A stretch of 64,000 nt of DNA, from NCBI RefSeq assembly GCF_024809975.1, contig NZ_JANUDY010000002.1, forward strand, positions 124,001 to 188,000. Direction: 5' to 3'. The DNA is from Comamonas sp. BIGb0152. GTDB lineage: Bacteria > Pseudomonadota > Gammaproteobacteria > Burkholderiales > Burkholderiaceae_C. The notes beneath the pieces were generated by a model, which was not told the DNA's origin, made no database searches, and saw nothing but the letters and a program-made list of their open reading frames with translations. Within the stretch, counting starts at the first letter, position 1; every line of letters starts with the position of its first letter. Shown here one piece after another: positions 1-7,797 of the stretch. The position numbers and the translations under genes are program-made.

Positions 1-83
1 GCTGGCGGGGGAGGTGGTTGTCATGGCAGAAGGTGGCGGTGGTGTCAGTGGATGTCAGTGGATATCAGGTGATATGGGTGGTA

Positions 84-1397
84 TCAGCTGGTGGCCGGCA
101 ACTGCAGGCTGGCGCGCAGGCCGCCTTCGGGGCGGTTGTGCAGGCGCAGCGTGCCGCCCAGCGACAGGCTCAGTTGGTGGGCAATGGCCAGGCCCAGGCC
201 GGAGCCGCCGGTGTCGCGGTTGCGCGAGGCCTCCACCCGGTAAAAGGGCTGTAGCACAGCTGCAAGCTGTTCCTCGGGGATGCCGGGCCCGGTATCGCAG
301 ACATCGATGTAGCAATGGCCCGCTTGCAGGCGCAGATGCACATCGGCGCGCTGGCCGTACTTGAGGGCGTTGTCGATCAGGTTGCCCAGAATGCGGCGCA
401 GCGCATGGGGGCGGGTGCGGATGGGCTGGCCCGCAGCGCCCTCCAGCGTGACGGGGCTGCCGGTGTCGGCATAGTCATTGACGATGCTGCGCAGCAGCGC
501 ATCCAGATCCAGGCGCCGCACTTTTTCGTCGGAGCCTTGCAGGGTCTTGGCGTAGTTGACACCTTCGTGCACCAGGCTGCGCATGGCCTCCAGGTCCTGG
601 CGAAACTTGTCGGCATCGGGCATATCGTCCATCAGGTCCACCCGCAGGCGCATGCGCGTGATGGGGGTCTGCAGATCGTGCGAGATCGCCGCGAGGATCT
701 GCATGCGCTCGTTCAGGTAGCCGGCAATGCGCTGCTGCATGGCGTTAAAGGCACGCGCTGCGCGCACCACTTCGGCCGGGCCCGCTTCGGCGACGACGAC
801 GGGCTGCAGGTCCGGCCCCAACTGGTCGGCCGCCGCTGCCAGGCGCGCCAAAGGACGGGTGACCAGGCGCACCGCCAGCCAGGCCAGGCCTGCCAGCACC
901 AGCAGCTGGCCCGCGAGCAGCCAGGTGACCCAGCCCGACACGGGCATAGGCACGCGGCGCGCCACGATGTACAGCGGCGAGCCATCGCTTAGCCGCAGCT
1001 GCATGCGCACGGCATCGGGCCGGTCGCCCAGCTGGCCCATCGCCAGCACCGGAAAAGGCTGCAAGGCATCGGCTACCACCTGCGCAAAGCGGGCCAGCGC
1101 CGGGTCGGTGGGGGCGGCGCTGCCAACCGTGCCCTCCAGAGAAAAACTGTAGTTGGGCCGCTCGAGCTTGGGGAACCAGTCCTGGCGCTCGCCCGCCGGC
1201 AGCCGGTCGATCAGCGCCACCGAGCTGGCGATATCGCGCTCGACCCCGCTGATCATCAGCCGCATCAGCGCCTGCTCACGTTCATGGCGAATGGCCATAT
1301 AGGTGAGCAGCTGGGCCACCCCCATGCCCAGCATCACCAGCAAGGCGACGCGCGCCAGCAGGGTGGAAGGGACAAGCCGTTGAAGAATGCTGCGCAT
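84..1397 (-). CDS. Two-component sensor histidine kinase (EnvZ/OmpR-type partner)
   Basis: An inner-membrane sensor kinase that autophosphorylates on histidine and passes phosphate to a response regulator. About 437 residues. Two membrane segments (about residues 12-34 and 155-177) flank a periplasmic sensor region of about 120 residues; a HAMP region follows. The H-box is SHDLQTPITRMR, the N-box NLIDNALKYG, the G1 box DTGPGIP and the G2 box GSGLGLAI, so all catalytic blocks are intact. The ATG at 1397 is chosen; a TTG at 1406 is also in frame and neither has a clear ribosome site. No response regulator is visible; it could lie beyond the left edge, downstream. It follows the Ohr gene by 33 bases on the same strand. 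The signal sensed cannot be told from sequence. Confidence 0.9.
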   Translation of the reverse strand: MRSILQRLVPSTLLARVALLVMLGMGVAQLLTYMAIRHEREQALMRLMISGVERDIASSVALIDRLPAGERQDWFPKLERPNYSFSLEGTVGSAAPTDPALARFAQVVADALQPFPVLAMGQLGDRPDAVRMQLRLSDGSPLYIVARRVPMPVSGWVTWLLAGQLLVLAGLAWLAVRLVTRPLARLAAAADQLGPDLQPVVVAEAGPAEVVRAARAFNAMQQRIAGYLNERMQILAAISHDLQTPITRMRLRVDLMDDMPDADKFRQDLEAMRSLVHEGVNYAKTLQGSDEKVRRLDLDALLRSIVNDYADTGSPVTLEGAAGQPIRTRPHALRRILGNLIDNALKYGQRADVHLRLQAGHCYIDVCDTGPGIPEEQLAAVLQPFYRVEASRNRDTGGSGLGLAIAHQLSLSLGGTLRLHNRPEGGLRASLQLPATS

Positions 1398-1430
1398 GGA
1401 GGTCAAGCCGGGTGGGGAGCCAAGGGGCGA

Positions 1431-1850
1431 TCAGGCCACGGAAAGATCGACCTGGATATTGCCGCGTGTCGCCTTGGAGTACGGGCAGATCTGGTGCGCC
1501 GCCTGCACCACAGCGAGCGCCTGGTCGTGTGCCACGCCGGGCACCTTGACGTTCAGGCGCGCCGCCAGTGCAAAGCCCTCGGCGTTTTGCACCAGGTCCA
1601 CCTCGGCATCTACCGCCAGGTCTACCGGCAGCTGGACGCCCAGCGGCTGCGCCGCGCGTGCCATCGCCCCCATAAAGCAGGCCGACCAGCCCGCCGCAAA
1701 CAGCTGCTCGGGGTTGGTGCCCGTGCCCGCCGTACCAAACTGGGTCAGGCGAATGTCCAGATGCCCGTCATCGCTGCGCGATGCGCCGGAGCGGCCGCCG
1801 GTGGTGGTCGTGCGGCCGGTGTAGAGAACCTTGTCTTGTGCTGCGCTCAT
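1431..1850 (-). CDS. ohr: Organic hydroperoxide resistance protein (Ohr/OsmC family)
   Basis: A cytosolic thiol peroxidase of about 139 residues that reduces organic hydroperoxides using lipoyl or other dithiols. Both reactive cysteines are in their family context: the first in SACFMGAM and the second in QICPYSKATRGN, which is the Ohr (rather than OsmC) signature. The N-terminus LYTGRTTTTGGRSG is also typical of Ohr. The start is the ATG at 1850, preceded by AAGGA at proper distance on the minus strand; a longer reading frame up to 1904 has no ribosome site. No OhrR regulator gene lies next to it in the window. Confidence 0.93.
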   Translation of the reverse strand: MSAAQDKVLYTGRTTTTGGRSGASRSDDGHLDIRLTQFGTAGTGTNPEQLFAAGWSACFMGAMARAAQPLGVQLPVDLAVDAEVDLVQNAEGFALAARLNVKVPGVAHDQALAVVQAAHQICPYSKATRGNIQVDLSVA

Positions 1851-2096
1851 GGTCAAATCCTTGTGGAGCTGTTGTTTTGTCAAACTGACGGAGCGATTGT
1901 TCAAGCCAGCGGCGCTTTGGCAAAGGGGTTGTCTGACCGAATGTAGCCCTGGGAGAGGCAGTGTACAAAACTATACAAAAGTCTTTGTTCGAGCGCATCG
2001 CGTCATGCCTTGTGAGCGATGGCATGGTGTCTGGAGTGTGTGCTGCCGCTAATGAAAAAAGTGGTGTTGGTGTGAACGAACGATTACAATGCGGAA

Positions 2097-2411
2097 ATGT
2101 TCACCGTCAAGCGCACTGTTGAATTCGATGCCTGGCTCCATGGCCTGCGTGACACGATGACGCGTATTCGCTTGGCCAAGCGTTTGGACAAGGTCACACG
2201 TGGTTTGATGGGCGACTGTAAATCCGTTGGCGCAGGCGTTTACGAAATGCGCGAAGACTTTGGCCCAGGCTGGCGTATGTACTACGTGCAGCGTGGCGAT
2301 GTGGTGGTAGTCATGCTGGGCGGTGGTGACAAGTCCAGCCAACAAGCGGATATCGCTGCTGCCCAGGCGCTGGCTGCCACTTTGGAGCCGGAAGAGGGCG
2401 AGAAGGAGTAG
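2097..2411 (+). CDS. RelE/HigB-family toxin (phage Gp49-like)
   Basis: A 104-residue basic protein of the RelE/ParE superfamily subgroup seen as phage-derived Gp49-like toxins. Such proteins usually cleave mRNA on the ribosome. Features seen: N-terminal helix pair WLHGLRDTMTRIRLAKRL, a central strand with YEMREDFGPGWRMYY and a hydrophobic strand VVVVMLGGGDKSSQ, all typical of the family. It is immediately followed (no gap) by a helix-turn-helix antitoxin, the toxin-first order common for HigBA-like pairs. A TACAAT hexamer ends only 6 bases before the ATG and no ribosome site is apparent, so the transcript may be nearly leaderless. Function is inferred from family and context. Confidence 0.88.
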   Translation: MFTVKRTVEFDAWLHGLRDTMTRIRLAKRLDKVTRGLMGDCKSVGAGVYEMREDFGPGWRMYYVQRGDVVVVMLGGGDKSSQQADIAAAQALAATLEPEEGEKE

Positions 2412-2711
2412 ATGATGGTCAAGATTGCAGACCTGCCCAACTTTGACATGGCAGAGCATTTGAAAACGGATGAAGAGGTGGCCGCCTATTTGACCTTGGT
2501 GATGGAGGAAGAAGATCCTTCCGAGCTTGCGCATGCCCTGGGTGTGATTGCGCGCGCGCGTGGCATGGGCGACATAGCAAGTGCCAGCGGCCTGACCCGA
2601 GAGGCGCTGTACAAGGCGCTGCGTCCGGGCAGCCATCCGCGCTTTGACACTATTTGGCGTGTGTGTGCAGCGCTCGGCGTTCGCCTGGTTGCGCAGCCGA
2701 TCAACCCCTAG
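2412..2711 (+). CDS. HigA-like antitoxin with helix-turn-helix domain
   Basis: A 99-residue antitoxin expected to neutralise the upstream toxin and repress the operon. The N-terminal half is acidic (LKTDEEVAAYLTLVMEEED). The C-terminal half (about residues 48-95) is an Xre-like helix-turn-helix: GDIASASGLTREALYKAL with RFDTIWRVCAALGVRL, the pattern of the probable addiction module antidote family. The start codon directly abuts the toxin stop (TAG then ATGATG), so translation is likely coupled; the second ATG at 2415 is an equal candidate. Confidence 0.88.
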   Translation: MMVKIADLPNFDMAEHLKTDEEVAAYLTLVMEEEDPSELAHALGVIARARGMGDIASASGLTREALYKALRPGSHPRFDTIWRVCAALGVRLVAQPINP

Positions 2712-2800
2712 AATTTGCCTAACCATTTGGGAGTGGCTGGAAGGCCCTGTACCTCACGAATCTCAAATGTCACACCGGGTATGACGCAACTGATCGATCT

Positions 2801-3322
2801 ATGAAGGCGAAAGACTTTGCCGGGCGTGTACTTAAGGTGAACCATGCAGGGGAGCATGGCGCTGTCAATATCTATGCTGCTCAGATCCTTGTCGCGCGAT
2901 GGACTGCGCCGTCCATCGTTCCAACGCTCTAGGCATTCAAGGCGCATGAAGAATCGCATCGCGCCATCTTCTGGGACGAGCTTCAGCGCAGAGGTACCAG
3001 CCGTTGCCGCAGCTACTGGTTGTGCGGACTGGGTGGATTTGCACTGGGCTCGATAACGGCACTTTTTGGATTGCAGGCGATTGCCGCAACGACCGCTGCC
3101 GTAGAGCGCGTGGTGTTGGGCCACTTGAAGCATCAGATCCACTTGCTGGAAGGTCAAGATGATGCTGCGGTCGCGGCCATTGCAAAAATAGTTGCGGATG
3201 AAGAGCAGCATCTGGAGCAGTCAGTAGTGCATCTGGCGCCTGGTCAGTTCTGGCCCAAAGTGTTGACGCCGGTGGTTGCTGCATCGACGCAAACCGTTAT
3301 CTGGTTGGGAATGCGTCTGTGA
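2801..3322 (+). pseudogene. COQ7-like demethoxyubiquinone hydroxylase, interrupted by one amber codon
   Basis: Reading from the ATG at 2801 gives 173 codons to the TGA at 3320-3322, broken only by an in-frame TAG at 2930-2932 (codon 44). The protein on both sides fits the COQ7 di-iron monooxygenase family: NHAGEHGAVNIYAAQ before the stop, KAHEESHRAIFWDEL just after it, then the small-residue membrane-like helix LGGFALGSITALFG, AVERVVLGHLKHQ and the last metal helix KIVADEEQHLEQS. All expected Glu/His iron ligands appear to be present. COQ7 hydroxylates a ubiquinone precursor in the membrane. One base change makes the stop, so the decay is recent, or the locus was sequenced at a nonsense allele. 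The gene lies in the mobile region, so it may be an accessory rather than the housekeeping copy. Confidence 0.8.
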
Positions 3323-3733
3323 GTGGTTGTTGAAACGCATGCGTGTGGCGAATCAATACCAAGAACGAAAAATCCCGCTATCTAAAAGACGCTTGCTACG
3401 GCAAGCACCCCGCAGCATTGCGCCCCGTGCATATTGGCAGCCGTATGGCATGGCATATTGCAGGCATCCGCGCGATGCTGGGATTGGCGCAATGAAGCAT
3501 GTTTTCCACCGCCACCCGAGGGCGCTGGAGTCATCTCCTACGATGCCCAAGCACTGACCCTATATATCTCCAACGAGATGGAGCGCATCACGTCACCGAC
3601 CGTGACGGCTTCCCGACCCAGCCCGGCCACTACCGCTTCACTGAGCAGGGCCGAGAGGCTCGGGCAGAGGCGGGGTTCAATAATGCGCCGCACTTAAGCA
3701 CTTCCATTCCTGCCGTGCTACAGTTACGCCGCT
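3323..3733 (+). other. Gene-poor stretch in the accessory region
   Basis: Just over 400 bases between the broken COQ7-like gene and the phage-like small genes. Short open frames exist on the plus strand (for example one running from 3499 through the phrase PTQPGHYRFTEQGREAR), but none has a ribosome site, a family pattern or a sensible end. It reads like decayed mobile-element sequence. No repeat, tRNA fragment or clear promoter is seen. Confidence 0.4.
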
Positions 3734-4135
3734 GTGCCAGTCAAGCGCAGCCGGGATTGGCGTCCTGTCACATTGCTGCGACGCAAGCCGCAGTCTCCTC
3801 CGCAGAGTACCTGCGGCTTGTTTGTTCGTGCCCCTTTTATGGCGGCTTGGGCAGGGAGCCGCGAGGCTCGCCGGTTTGCGCAAGCGGTGTCCGGTACGCC
3901 AACCTGCTCGAGCTGCCGCCCTGATTGGCGTCCGGGTGGTGGTTTTTGCAAACCACACTGCTTGGAGTCCACCATGGCTCAGTCATCCCTCGCGCGCATC
4001 TCTGCGCCCACCTCCTGCCTGGGCGAAACCGCCCTTATCCAACCGCATCCCGACGCGCACAACGCGCTGAACATGGCCGTACAGGCGCTGCCTCTATTCC
4101 GCAACCTGTCCCGGAGTCAGGAGGCGTCATCATGA
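3734..4135 (+). CDS. Hypothetical small protein, tentatively phage Ash/Icd-like
   Basis: A 133-residue basic protein of unproven function. The support for it being translated is its end: its TGA overlaps the ATG of the next gene as ATGA, and the ribosome site of that next gene (AGGAGG) lies inside its last codons. The middle section FMAAWAGSREARRF...GTPTCSS...RPGGGFCKP resembles, from memory, the pattern of phage-encoded Ash or Icd-like small proteins (AG...G..P, then a GGGF motif). The start codon is uncertain, and a start further in is possible. Alternative: a conserved leader region that is not translated as written. Confidence 0.4.
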   Translation: MPVKRSRDWRPVTLLRRKPQSPPQSTCGLFVRAPFMAAWAGSREARRFAQAVSGTPTCSSCRPDWRPGGGFCKPHCLESTMAQSSLARISAPTSCLGETALIQPHPDAHNALNMAVQALPLFRNLSRSQEASS

Positions 4136-4548
4136 ACAGCAAGCCCCAAGCTGCCCGCGCGGCAGCAAAAGCCGACCCAGGCATGGATACCCGCTCGGAT
4201 ACCGCCAGCCCAGATACCGCTTATGCCGATGCCATCCAGGCCATCGCGGGCCAGGGCGACCAGCCTTTAGACATTCACGACATTTGCAGCCACCGCAGGG
4301 CCTGCGGCTTTACGGACGACCTGGCGCTGACGGAGTGCGAAGCCCAAGCGATCAACACGCGCTTGTATGGCTTGAGTGCTATATCGGCTCTGCTGATCGG
4401 TGCGGATGATGGCGGGTCGTTCAAGCTGAGCAAGTGGCTGCAAGGTGGTCTGCATAGCGCTTTATATGCGCTGACCGAGGATGCGCAGGGGGTGTTGCAT
4501 CGGGCTAATGAGAGAGCTGCCGAGGGGCAGAAGGGTAGTGCGAGTTGA
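4132..4548 (+). CDS. Hypothetical protein of phage/ICE type
   Basis: A 138-residue protein without a recognised domain. The start at 4132 is chosen because AGGAGG stands 8 bases before it. The N-terminal 50 residues are low-complexity, rich in Ala, Asp and Thr. The remainder is helical: residues 50-75 include the Cys/His pair in HDICSHRRACGF, then LTECEAQAINTRLYGLSAISALLIG and a second helix KLSKWLQGGLHSALYAL. This looks like a small accessory protein from a phage or integrative element. It overlaps the upstream open frame by 4 bases. No function is proposed. Confidence 0.6.
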   Translation: MNSKPQAARAAAKADPGMDTRSDTASPDTAYADAIQAIAGQGDQPLDIHDICSHRRACGFTDDLALTECEAQAINTRLYGLSAISALLIGADDGGSFKLSKWLQGGLHSALYALTEDAQGVLHRANERAAEGQKGSAS

Positions 4549-4609
4549 ATCACAGTGTTGCCTAGCTTGAGAGTGCGCAGAGCGCTCTAGGGATGAATGC
4601 AATATAGTT

Positions 4610-4632
4610 AAATGCATGCATCGAATGCATTT
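4610..4632. promoter_or_regulatory. Palindromic operator of the FitAB-like module
   Basis: An inverted repeat AAATGCAT (4610-4617) and ATGCATTT (4625-4632) separated by 7 bases, just downstream of a TATAGT hexamer (4603-4608) and ending 12 bases before the antitoxin start. RHH antitoxins bind such short palindromes to repress their own operon, so this is the likely autoregulatory site. The role is inferred from position and symmetry. Confidence 0.6.
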
Positions 4633-4644
4633 GAGGAGATCGCC

Positions 4645-4899
4645 ATGGCTATGTTGACAGTTCGAAACCTGCCTGAAGAGGTGCACCGTGCTCTGCGCGT
4701 CCGCGCGGCCCAGCACGGTCAGAGCATGGAAGCGGAGGTACGCGAAATCCTCGAATCCGCAATCAACCCCAAGGGGCGCGTGAAGCTGGGTTCGCTTCTG
4801 GCCGACATGGGCCGTCAGGCCAAGCTGAGCGATGAAGAATTCGCGGTATTTGAACAGGCGCGCGACAAGGCGTCTGCTCGGCCAGTGAGCTTCGAATGA
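4645..4899 (+). CDS. FitA-like ribbon-helix-helix antitoxin
   Basis: An 84-residue antitoxin. The first 40 residues form the ribbon-helix-helix DNA-binding fold: a strand MLTVRNLPEEV followed by helices HRALRVRAAQHGQS and MEAEVREILESAI, the pattern of the FitA/Arc class. The remaining tail (GSLLADMGRQ...) would wrap around the PIN toxin and block its active site. GGAG lies 8 bases before the ATG at 4645; a second ATG two codons on is also possible. Its stop overlaps the start of the toxin gene (ATGA), so the two are co-translated. Confidence 0.9.
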   Translation: MAMLTVRNLPEEVHRALRVRAAQHGQSMEAEVREILESAINPKGRVKLGSLLADMGRQAKLSDEEFAVFEQARDKASARPVSFE

Positions 4900-5324
4900 T
4901 CCTGCTCGACACCGATGTAATGTCCGAGCCGCTCCGCCAAGCACCTGAGCTGCGAGTGATCGAGTGGATCGACGCCCAGGCATTGGAGACGCTGTTCCTG
5001 TCCTCCATCACCTTGGCAGAGTTGCGGGCGGGTGTTGCCCTGCTGCCGGCTGGCAAGCGTCGAGCAAACCTGCAAGAGAGCTTGGAAAAGCGCGTGCTTC
5101 CTTTATTTTCTGGCCGGGTACTGCCCTTCGACTTAGCCTGTACCCAAGCCTATGCGGCATTGATGTCGAAGGCTCGCGGCGCTGGCTTGGCCGTTGCCCA
5201 GGCTGATGGCTACATCGCGGCGATTGCGGCGACCAACGGGTTTGCTGTTGCGACCAGAGATACTGGCCCATTCGAGGCAGCAGGCGTTGCCGTCATCAAT
5301 CCATGGCAGGCGAAAACCTTATGA
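4896..5324 (+). CDS. PIN-domain toxin (FitB/VapC-like ribonuclease)
   Basis: A 142-residue PIN-domain endoribonuclease, the toxin partner of the upstream RHH antitoxin. The acidic metal-binding residues are visible: Asp5 in LLDTDVMSE, the Glu in LAELRAG (about 42), the Asp in AQADGYIAA (about 104) and the Asp in ATRDTGPF (about 121). The C-terminus VINPWQ is a common FitB ending. The start overlaps the antitoxin stop by four bases. Its own TGA overlaps the ATG of the following helicase remnant in the same ATGA way, so the three reading frames once formed one translation unit. Confidence 0.92.
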   Translation: MILLDTDVMSEPLRQAPELRVIEWIDAQALETLFLSSITLAELRAGVALLPAGKRRANLQESLEKRVLPLFSGRVLPFDLACTQAYAALMSKARGAGLAVAQADGYIAAIAATNGFAVATRDTGPFEAAGVAVINPWQAKTL

Positions 5325-5574
5325 GGCTGATTCCAAACAGTGGCGCAGATCGCGTCATCGACCTAGTACGCCCGCACCTTAAGGCAGACATCCAGTTGGG
5401 CTGTGTCACCACGACGTTCTCGCTGTTTGCCTATGCCGAACTGCGCGATGCGTTGGTTAAGCTCGAAGGGATCAGCTCATCTTGCCGCCCGGTGACGAAG
5501 CGCTGGACTTTTTGGGTGGAGATGGCGATCGGGCCAATCGAAATCGGCTGCATGCACGCTGGCTCTCCAACTAG
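5321..5574 (+). pseudogene. 5' remnant of a helicase-like (PLD/SNF2-type) gene with frameshift
   Basis: The frame from the ATG at 5321 reads MRLIPNSGADRVIDLVRPHL and then CVTTTFSLFAYAELRDAL, which resembles the N-terminus of large helicases with a phospholipase-D-like nuclease domain. At about 5475 one base is missing; reading on in the next frame from 5482 gives LPPGDEALDFLGGDGDRANR and then NRLHARWLSN, followed by TAG at 5572. The two frames join into one smooth protein, so a single-base deletion and a stop have killed the gene, and the rest of it (normally many hundred residues) is gone. The family assignment is from memory of similar sequences and is moderate; the frameshift itself is directly visible. 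Confidence 0.6.
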
Positions 5575-5635
5575 TGCGCAAATCGGCTGACAATCATAGC
5601 GCCCACAAGTGGCACGTAGTCATTAAAGGATTAAA

Positions 5636-7759
5636 GTGAAAGCAACAGAAGCGAATCTTCTCAATTTCCTTAGAAAATCTCCGCAGTTCGTCATACCGAT
5701 CTACCAGCGCAACTATTCATGGACGGCCACTCAGTGTCGTCAACTGTGGGCTGACTTGATGCGCGCGGGCCGCGATGAAACGGTCAAGGCGCACTTCATA
5801 GGCTCCATCGTCTATGTGGAGCGTGGTCTGTCCTCCGTCACCAGCCAGGAAGCATTGCTGGTTATCGACGGGCAGCAACGCCTGACGACAAGCACCTTGC
5901 TCATTGCCGCGTTGGCAAAATACTTTGAGGTATATAACATTTCGGAGCTTTTAGGGGCTTTCTCGAAAGAGAAGCTACGTGACCGCTATTTGTTTGACCC
6001 CAATGAGGACGACGATCGGCGCTTCAAGTTGATCTTGTCTGAGACTGACAAGGACACCTTGCTATCCCTCTTGCAAAGCACGCCCCTGCCCGCGGAGGCA
6101 AGCAGCCGCATCACCGAAAACTATGCGCTTTTCCAGGAGCTGATCGCCGCAAACCAAAGCGAGTTGGAAGCCATCTGCCAAGGTCTCGCAAAGCTGGTGA
6201 TCGTGGACGTGTCGTTGGACCGTGCACAGGATAATCCGCAGTTGATATTTGAGAGCATGAACTCCACCGGGCTGGAGCTCAGTCAGGCGGATCTCATCCG
6301 GAACTATATCCTGATGGGGCTTGAGCCCAAGCTGCAAACCGAGCTGTACAAGACCTACTGGCGGCCCATGGAAAGGGCGTTTGGCCAAGCCGCCTACGTA
6401 GTGCACTTCGATGCGTTCATGCGGCACTACCTGACGGCGAAAACAGGTGAGATTCCTAACGTGCGCGATGTGTATGTTGCGTTCAAGGTCTTTGCTCGCA
6501 GCCTCAAGGGCAACACCCGCGACTTGGTGGCCGACATCCATGCCTACGCGTCCTACTACTGCGCCATGGCCTTGGGCACAGAGGTTGACGCAGGAATTAA
6601 ACAAGCCTTTCATGATCTGCGAGAGCTGAAGGTCGATGTGGCTTATCCGTTCTTACTGGACGTGTACCACGACTACAAGCAAGGCCGCCTGACCAGCGAC
6701 GAGGTGCTGCACATCGTTCGCTTGATAGAGAGCTATGTGTTCCGCCGTGCCATCTGCGCGATTCCTACCAACTCGTTGAACAAGACCTTCGCGGGCATGA
6801 GTCGCATGCTCAAGAAAGACTTCTACTATGAAAGTGTGCAGGCTGCATTCCTGTTGCTGCCCTCATACCGCCGCTTCCCCAGCGACGAAGAATTCCAGCG
6901 TGACGTGAAATTGCGCGACCTCTACAACTTCCGTAGCCGAAGCTACTGGCTACGTCGTCTTGAAAACCATGGCCGCAAGGAACGTGTGGTGGTGGAGGAC
7001 TACACCATTGAGCACATCCTCCCTCAGAATCAAGCACTGTCCGAAGAGTGGCAGGCCGAGCTTGGCACAGACTGGCAGCGCATTCAGCAAGACTGGCTGC
7101 ACACCTTGGGCAACCTTACATTAACTGGCTACAACGGCGAATACAGCGATCACTCCTTCGCCTATAAACGCGACCAAGTCACGGACAAAGACGGCAATCC
7201 TGTGGGCTTCGCCCACAGTCCGCTAAAGCTGAACCTTGGGCTCGGCAAAGTAAAAACGTGGAACGAGGCCAGCATTAAGGCCCGCGCTGACCGCCTGGCC
7301 CAGGATGCTGCCAAGGTATGGGCTGCACCGCAACTGGCCGATGACGTGCTGGACGCCTATCGACCTGTAACGGCCAAATCCGGCCAGCAATACAGCTTGG
7401 CGGACCACCCCTATCTGGCCACTAGCCCTATGCGCGAATTGTTTGATGCACTACGCAAGTCACTCTTGGCGCTTAATCCGTGCGTCAGCGAAGAGTTCTT
7501 GAAGCTCTATGTGGCCTACAAAGCAGAGACGAATTTCGTTGATGTGGTGCCGCAAGCCAAGCGGCTGTTGCTGGTGCTCAACGTGGGCATAGCTGACATC
7601 GAAGACCCCAAAGGCTTGGTCCGCGACATCTCCAACATTGGCAGCTGGGGCAATGGAGATGTGGAGATAGGCTTGAGCAGCTTTCAAGAATTGCCGTACG
7701 TGATGGGCCTGATCCGCCAGTCCTTCGACCGCCAGATGGGCGGCCTCCAAGATGCCTGA
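5636..7759 (+). CDS. DUF262/HNH (GmrSD-like) restriction protein with DUF5655-like end
   Basis: A 707-residue protein of the GmrSD class of modification-dependent restriction and phage-defence proteins. The N-terminal DUF262 domain has the family motifs IPIYQRNYSW (about residues 20-29) and DGQQR (78-82), a ParB-like nucleotide-using fold. The DUF1524 HNH nuclease is at about 455-500, with IEHILPQN, then TLGNLTLTGYNGEYSD. The C-terminal 115 residues (YLATSPMRELFDAL... to the end) look like DUF5655. Known GmrSD enzymes cut DNA with glucosylated hydroxymethylcytosine; the target here is unknown. The start is GTG at 5636 with AAAGGA upstream. It converges on the type I restriction operon, with a long hairpin between them. 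It appears intact. Confidence 0.88.
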   Translation: MKATEANLLNFLRKSPQFVIPIYQRNYSWTATQCRQLWADLMRAGRDETVKAHFIGSIVYVERGLSSVTSQEALLVIDGQQRLTTSTLLIAALAKYFEVYNISELLGAFSKEKLRDRYLFDPNEDDDRRFKLILSETDKDTLLSLLQSTPLPAEASSRITENYALFQELIAANQSELEAICQGLAKLVIVDVSLDRAQDNPQLIFESMNSTGLELSQADLIRNYILMGLEPKLQTELYKTYWRPMERAFGQAAYVVHFDAFMRHYLTAKTGEIPNVRDVYVAFKVFARSLKGNTRDLVADIHAYASYYCAMALGTEVDAGIKQAFHDLRELKVDVAYPFLLDVYHDYKQGRLTSDEVLHIVRLIESYVFRRAICAIPTNSLNKTFAGMSRMLKKDFYYESVQAAFLLLPSYRRFPSDEEFQRDVKLRDLYNFRSRSYWLRRLENHGRKERVVVEDYTIEHILPQNQALSEEWQAELGTDWQRIQQDWLHTLGNLTLTGYNGEYSDHSFAYKRDQVTDKDGNPVGFAHSPLKLNLGLGKVKTWNEASIKARADRLAQDAAKVWAAPQLADDVLDAYRPVTAKSGQQYSLADHPYLATSPMRELFDALRKSLLALNPCVSEEFLKLYVAYKAETNFVDVVPQAKRLLLVLNVGIADIEDPKGLVRDISNIGSWGNGDVEIGLSSFQELPYVMGLIRQSFDRQMGGLQDA

Positions 7760-7797
7760 ACTATCCTGAAGTACGGAACTCTTAGAGAACAACGACA

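Noticed and set aside
1-83. GTCAGTGGAT direct repeats at the left edge
   Set aside because: Only two copies within 20 bases next to the gene end; too short to call, and no function suggested.
1961-1980. TACAAAA direct repeat upstream of ohr as an OhrR operator
   Set aside because: It is a direct rather than inverted repeat, 110 bases from the start, and no OhrR gene is nearby; too weak to call.
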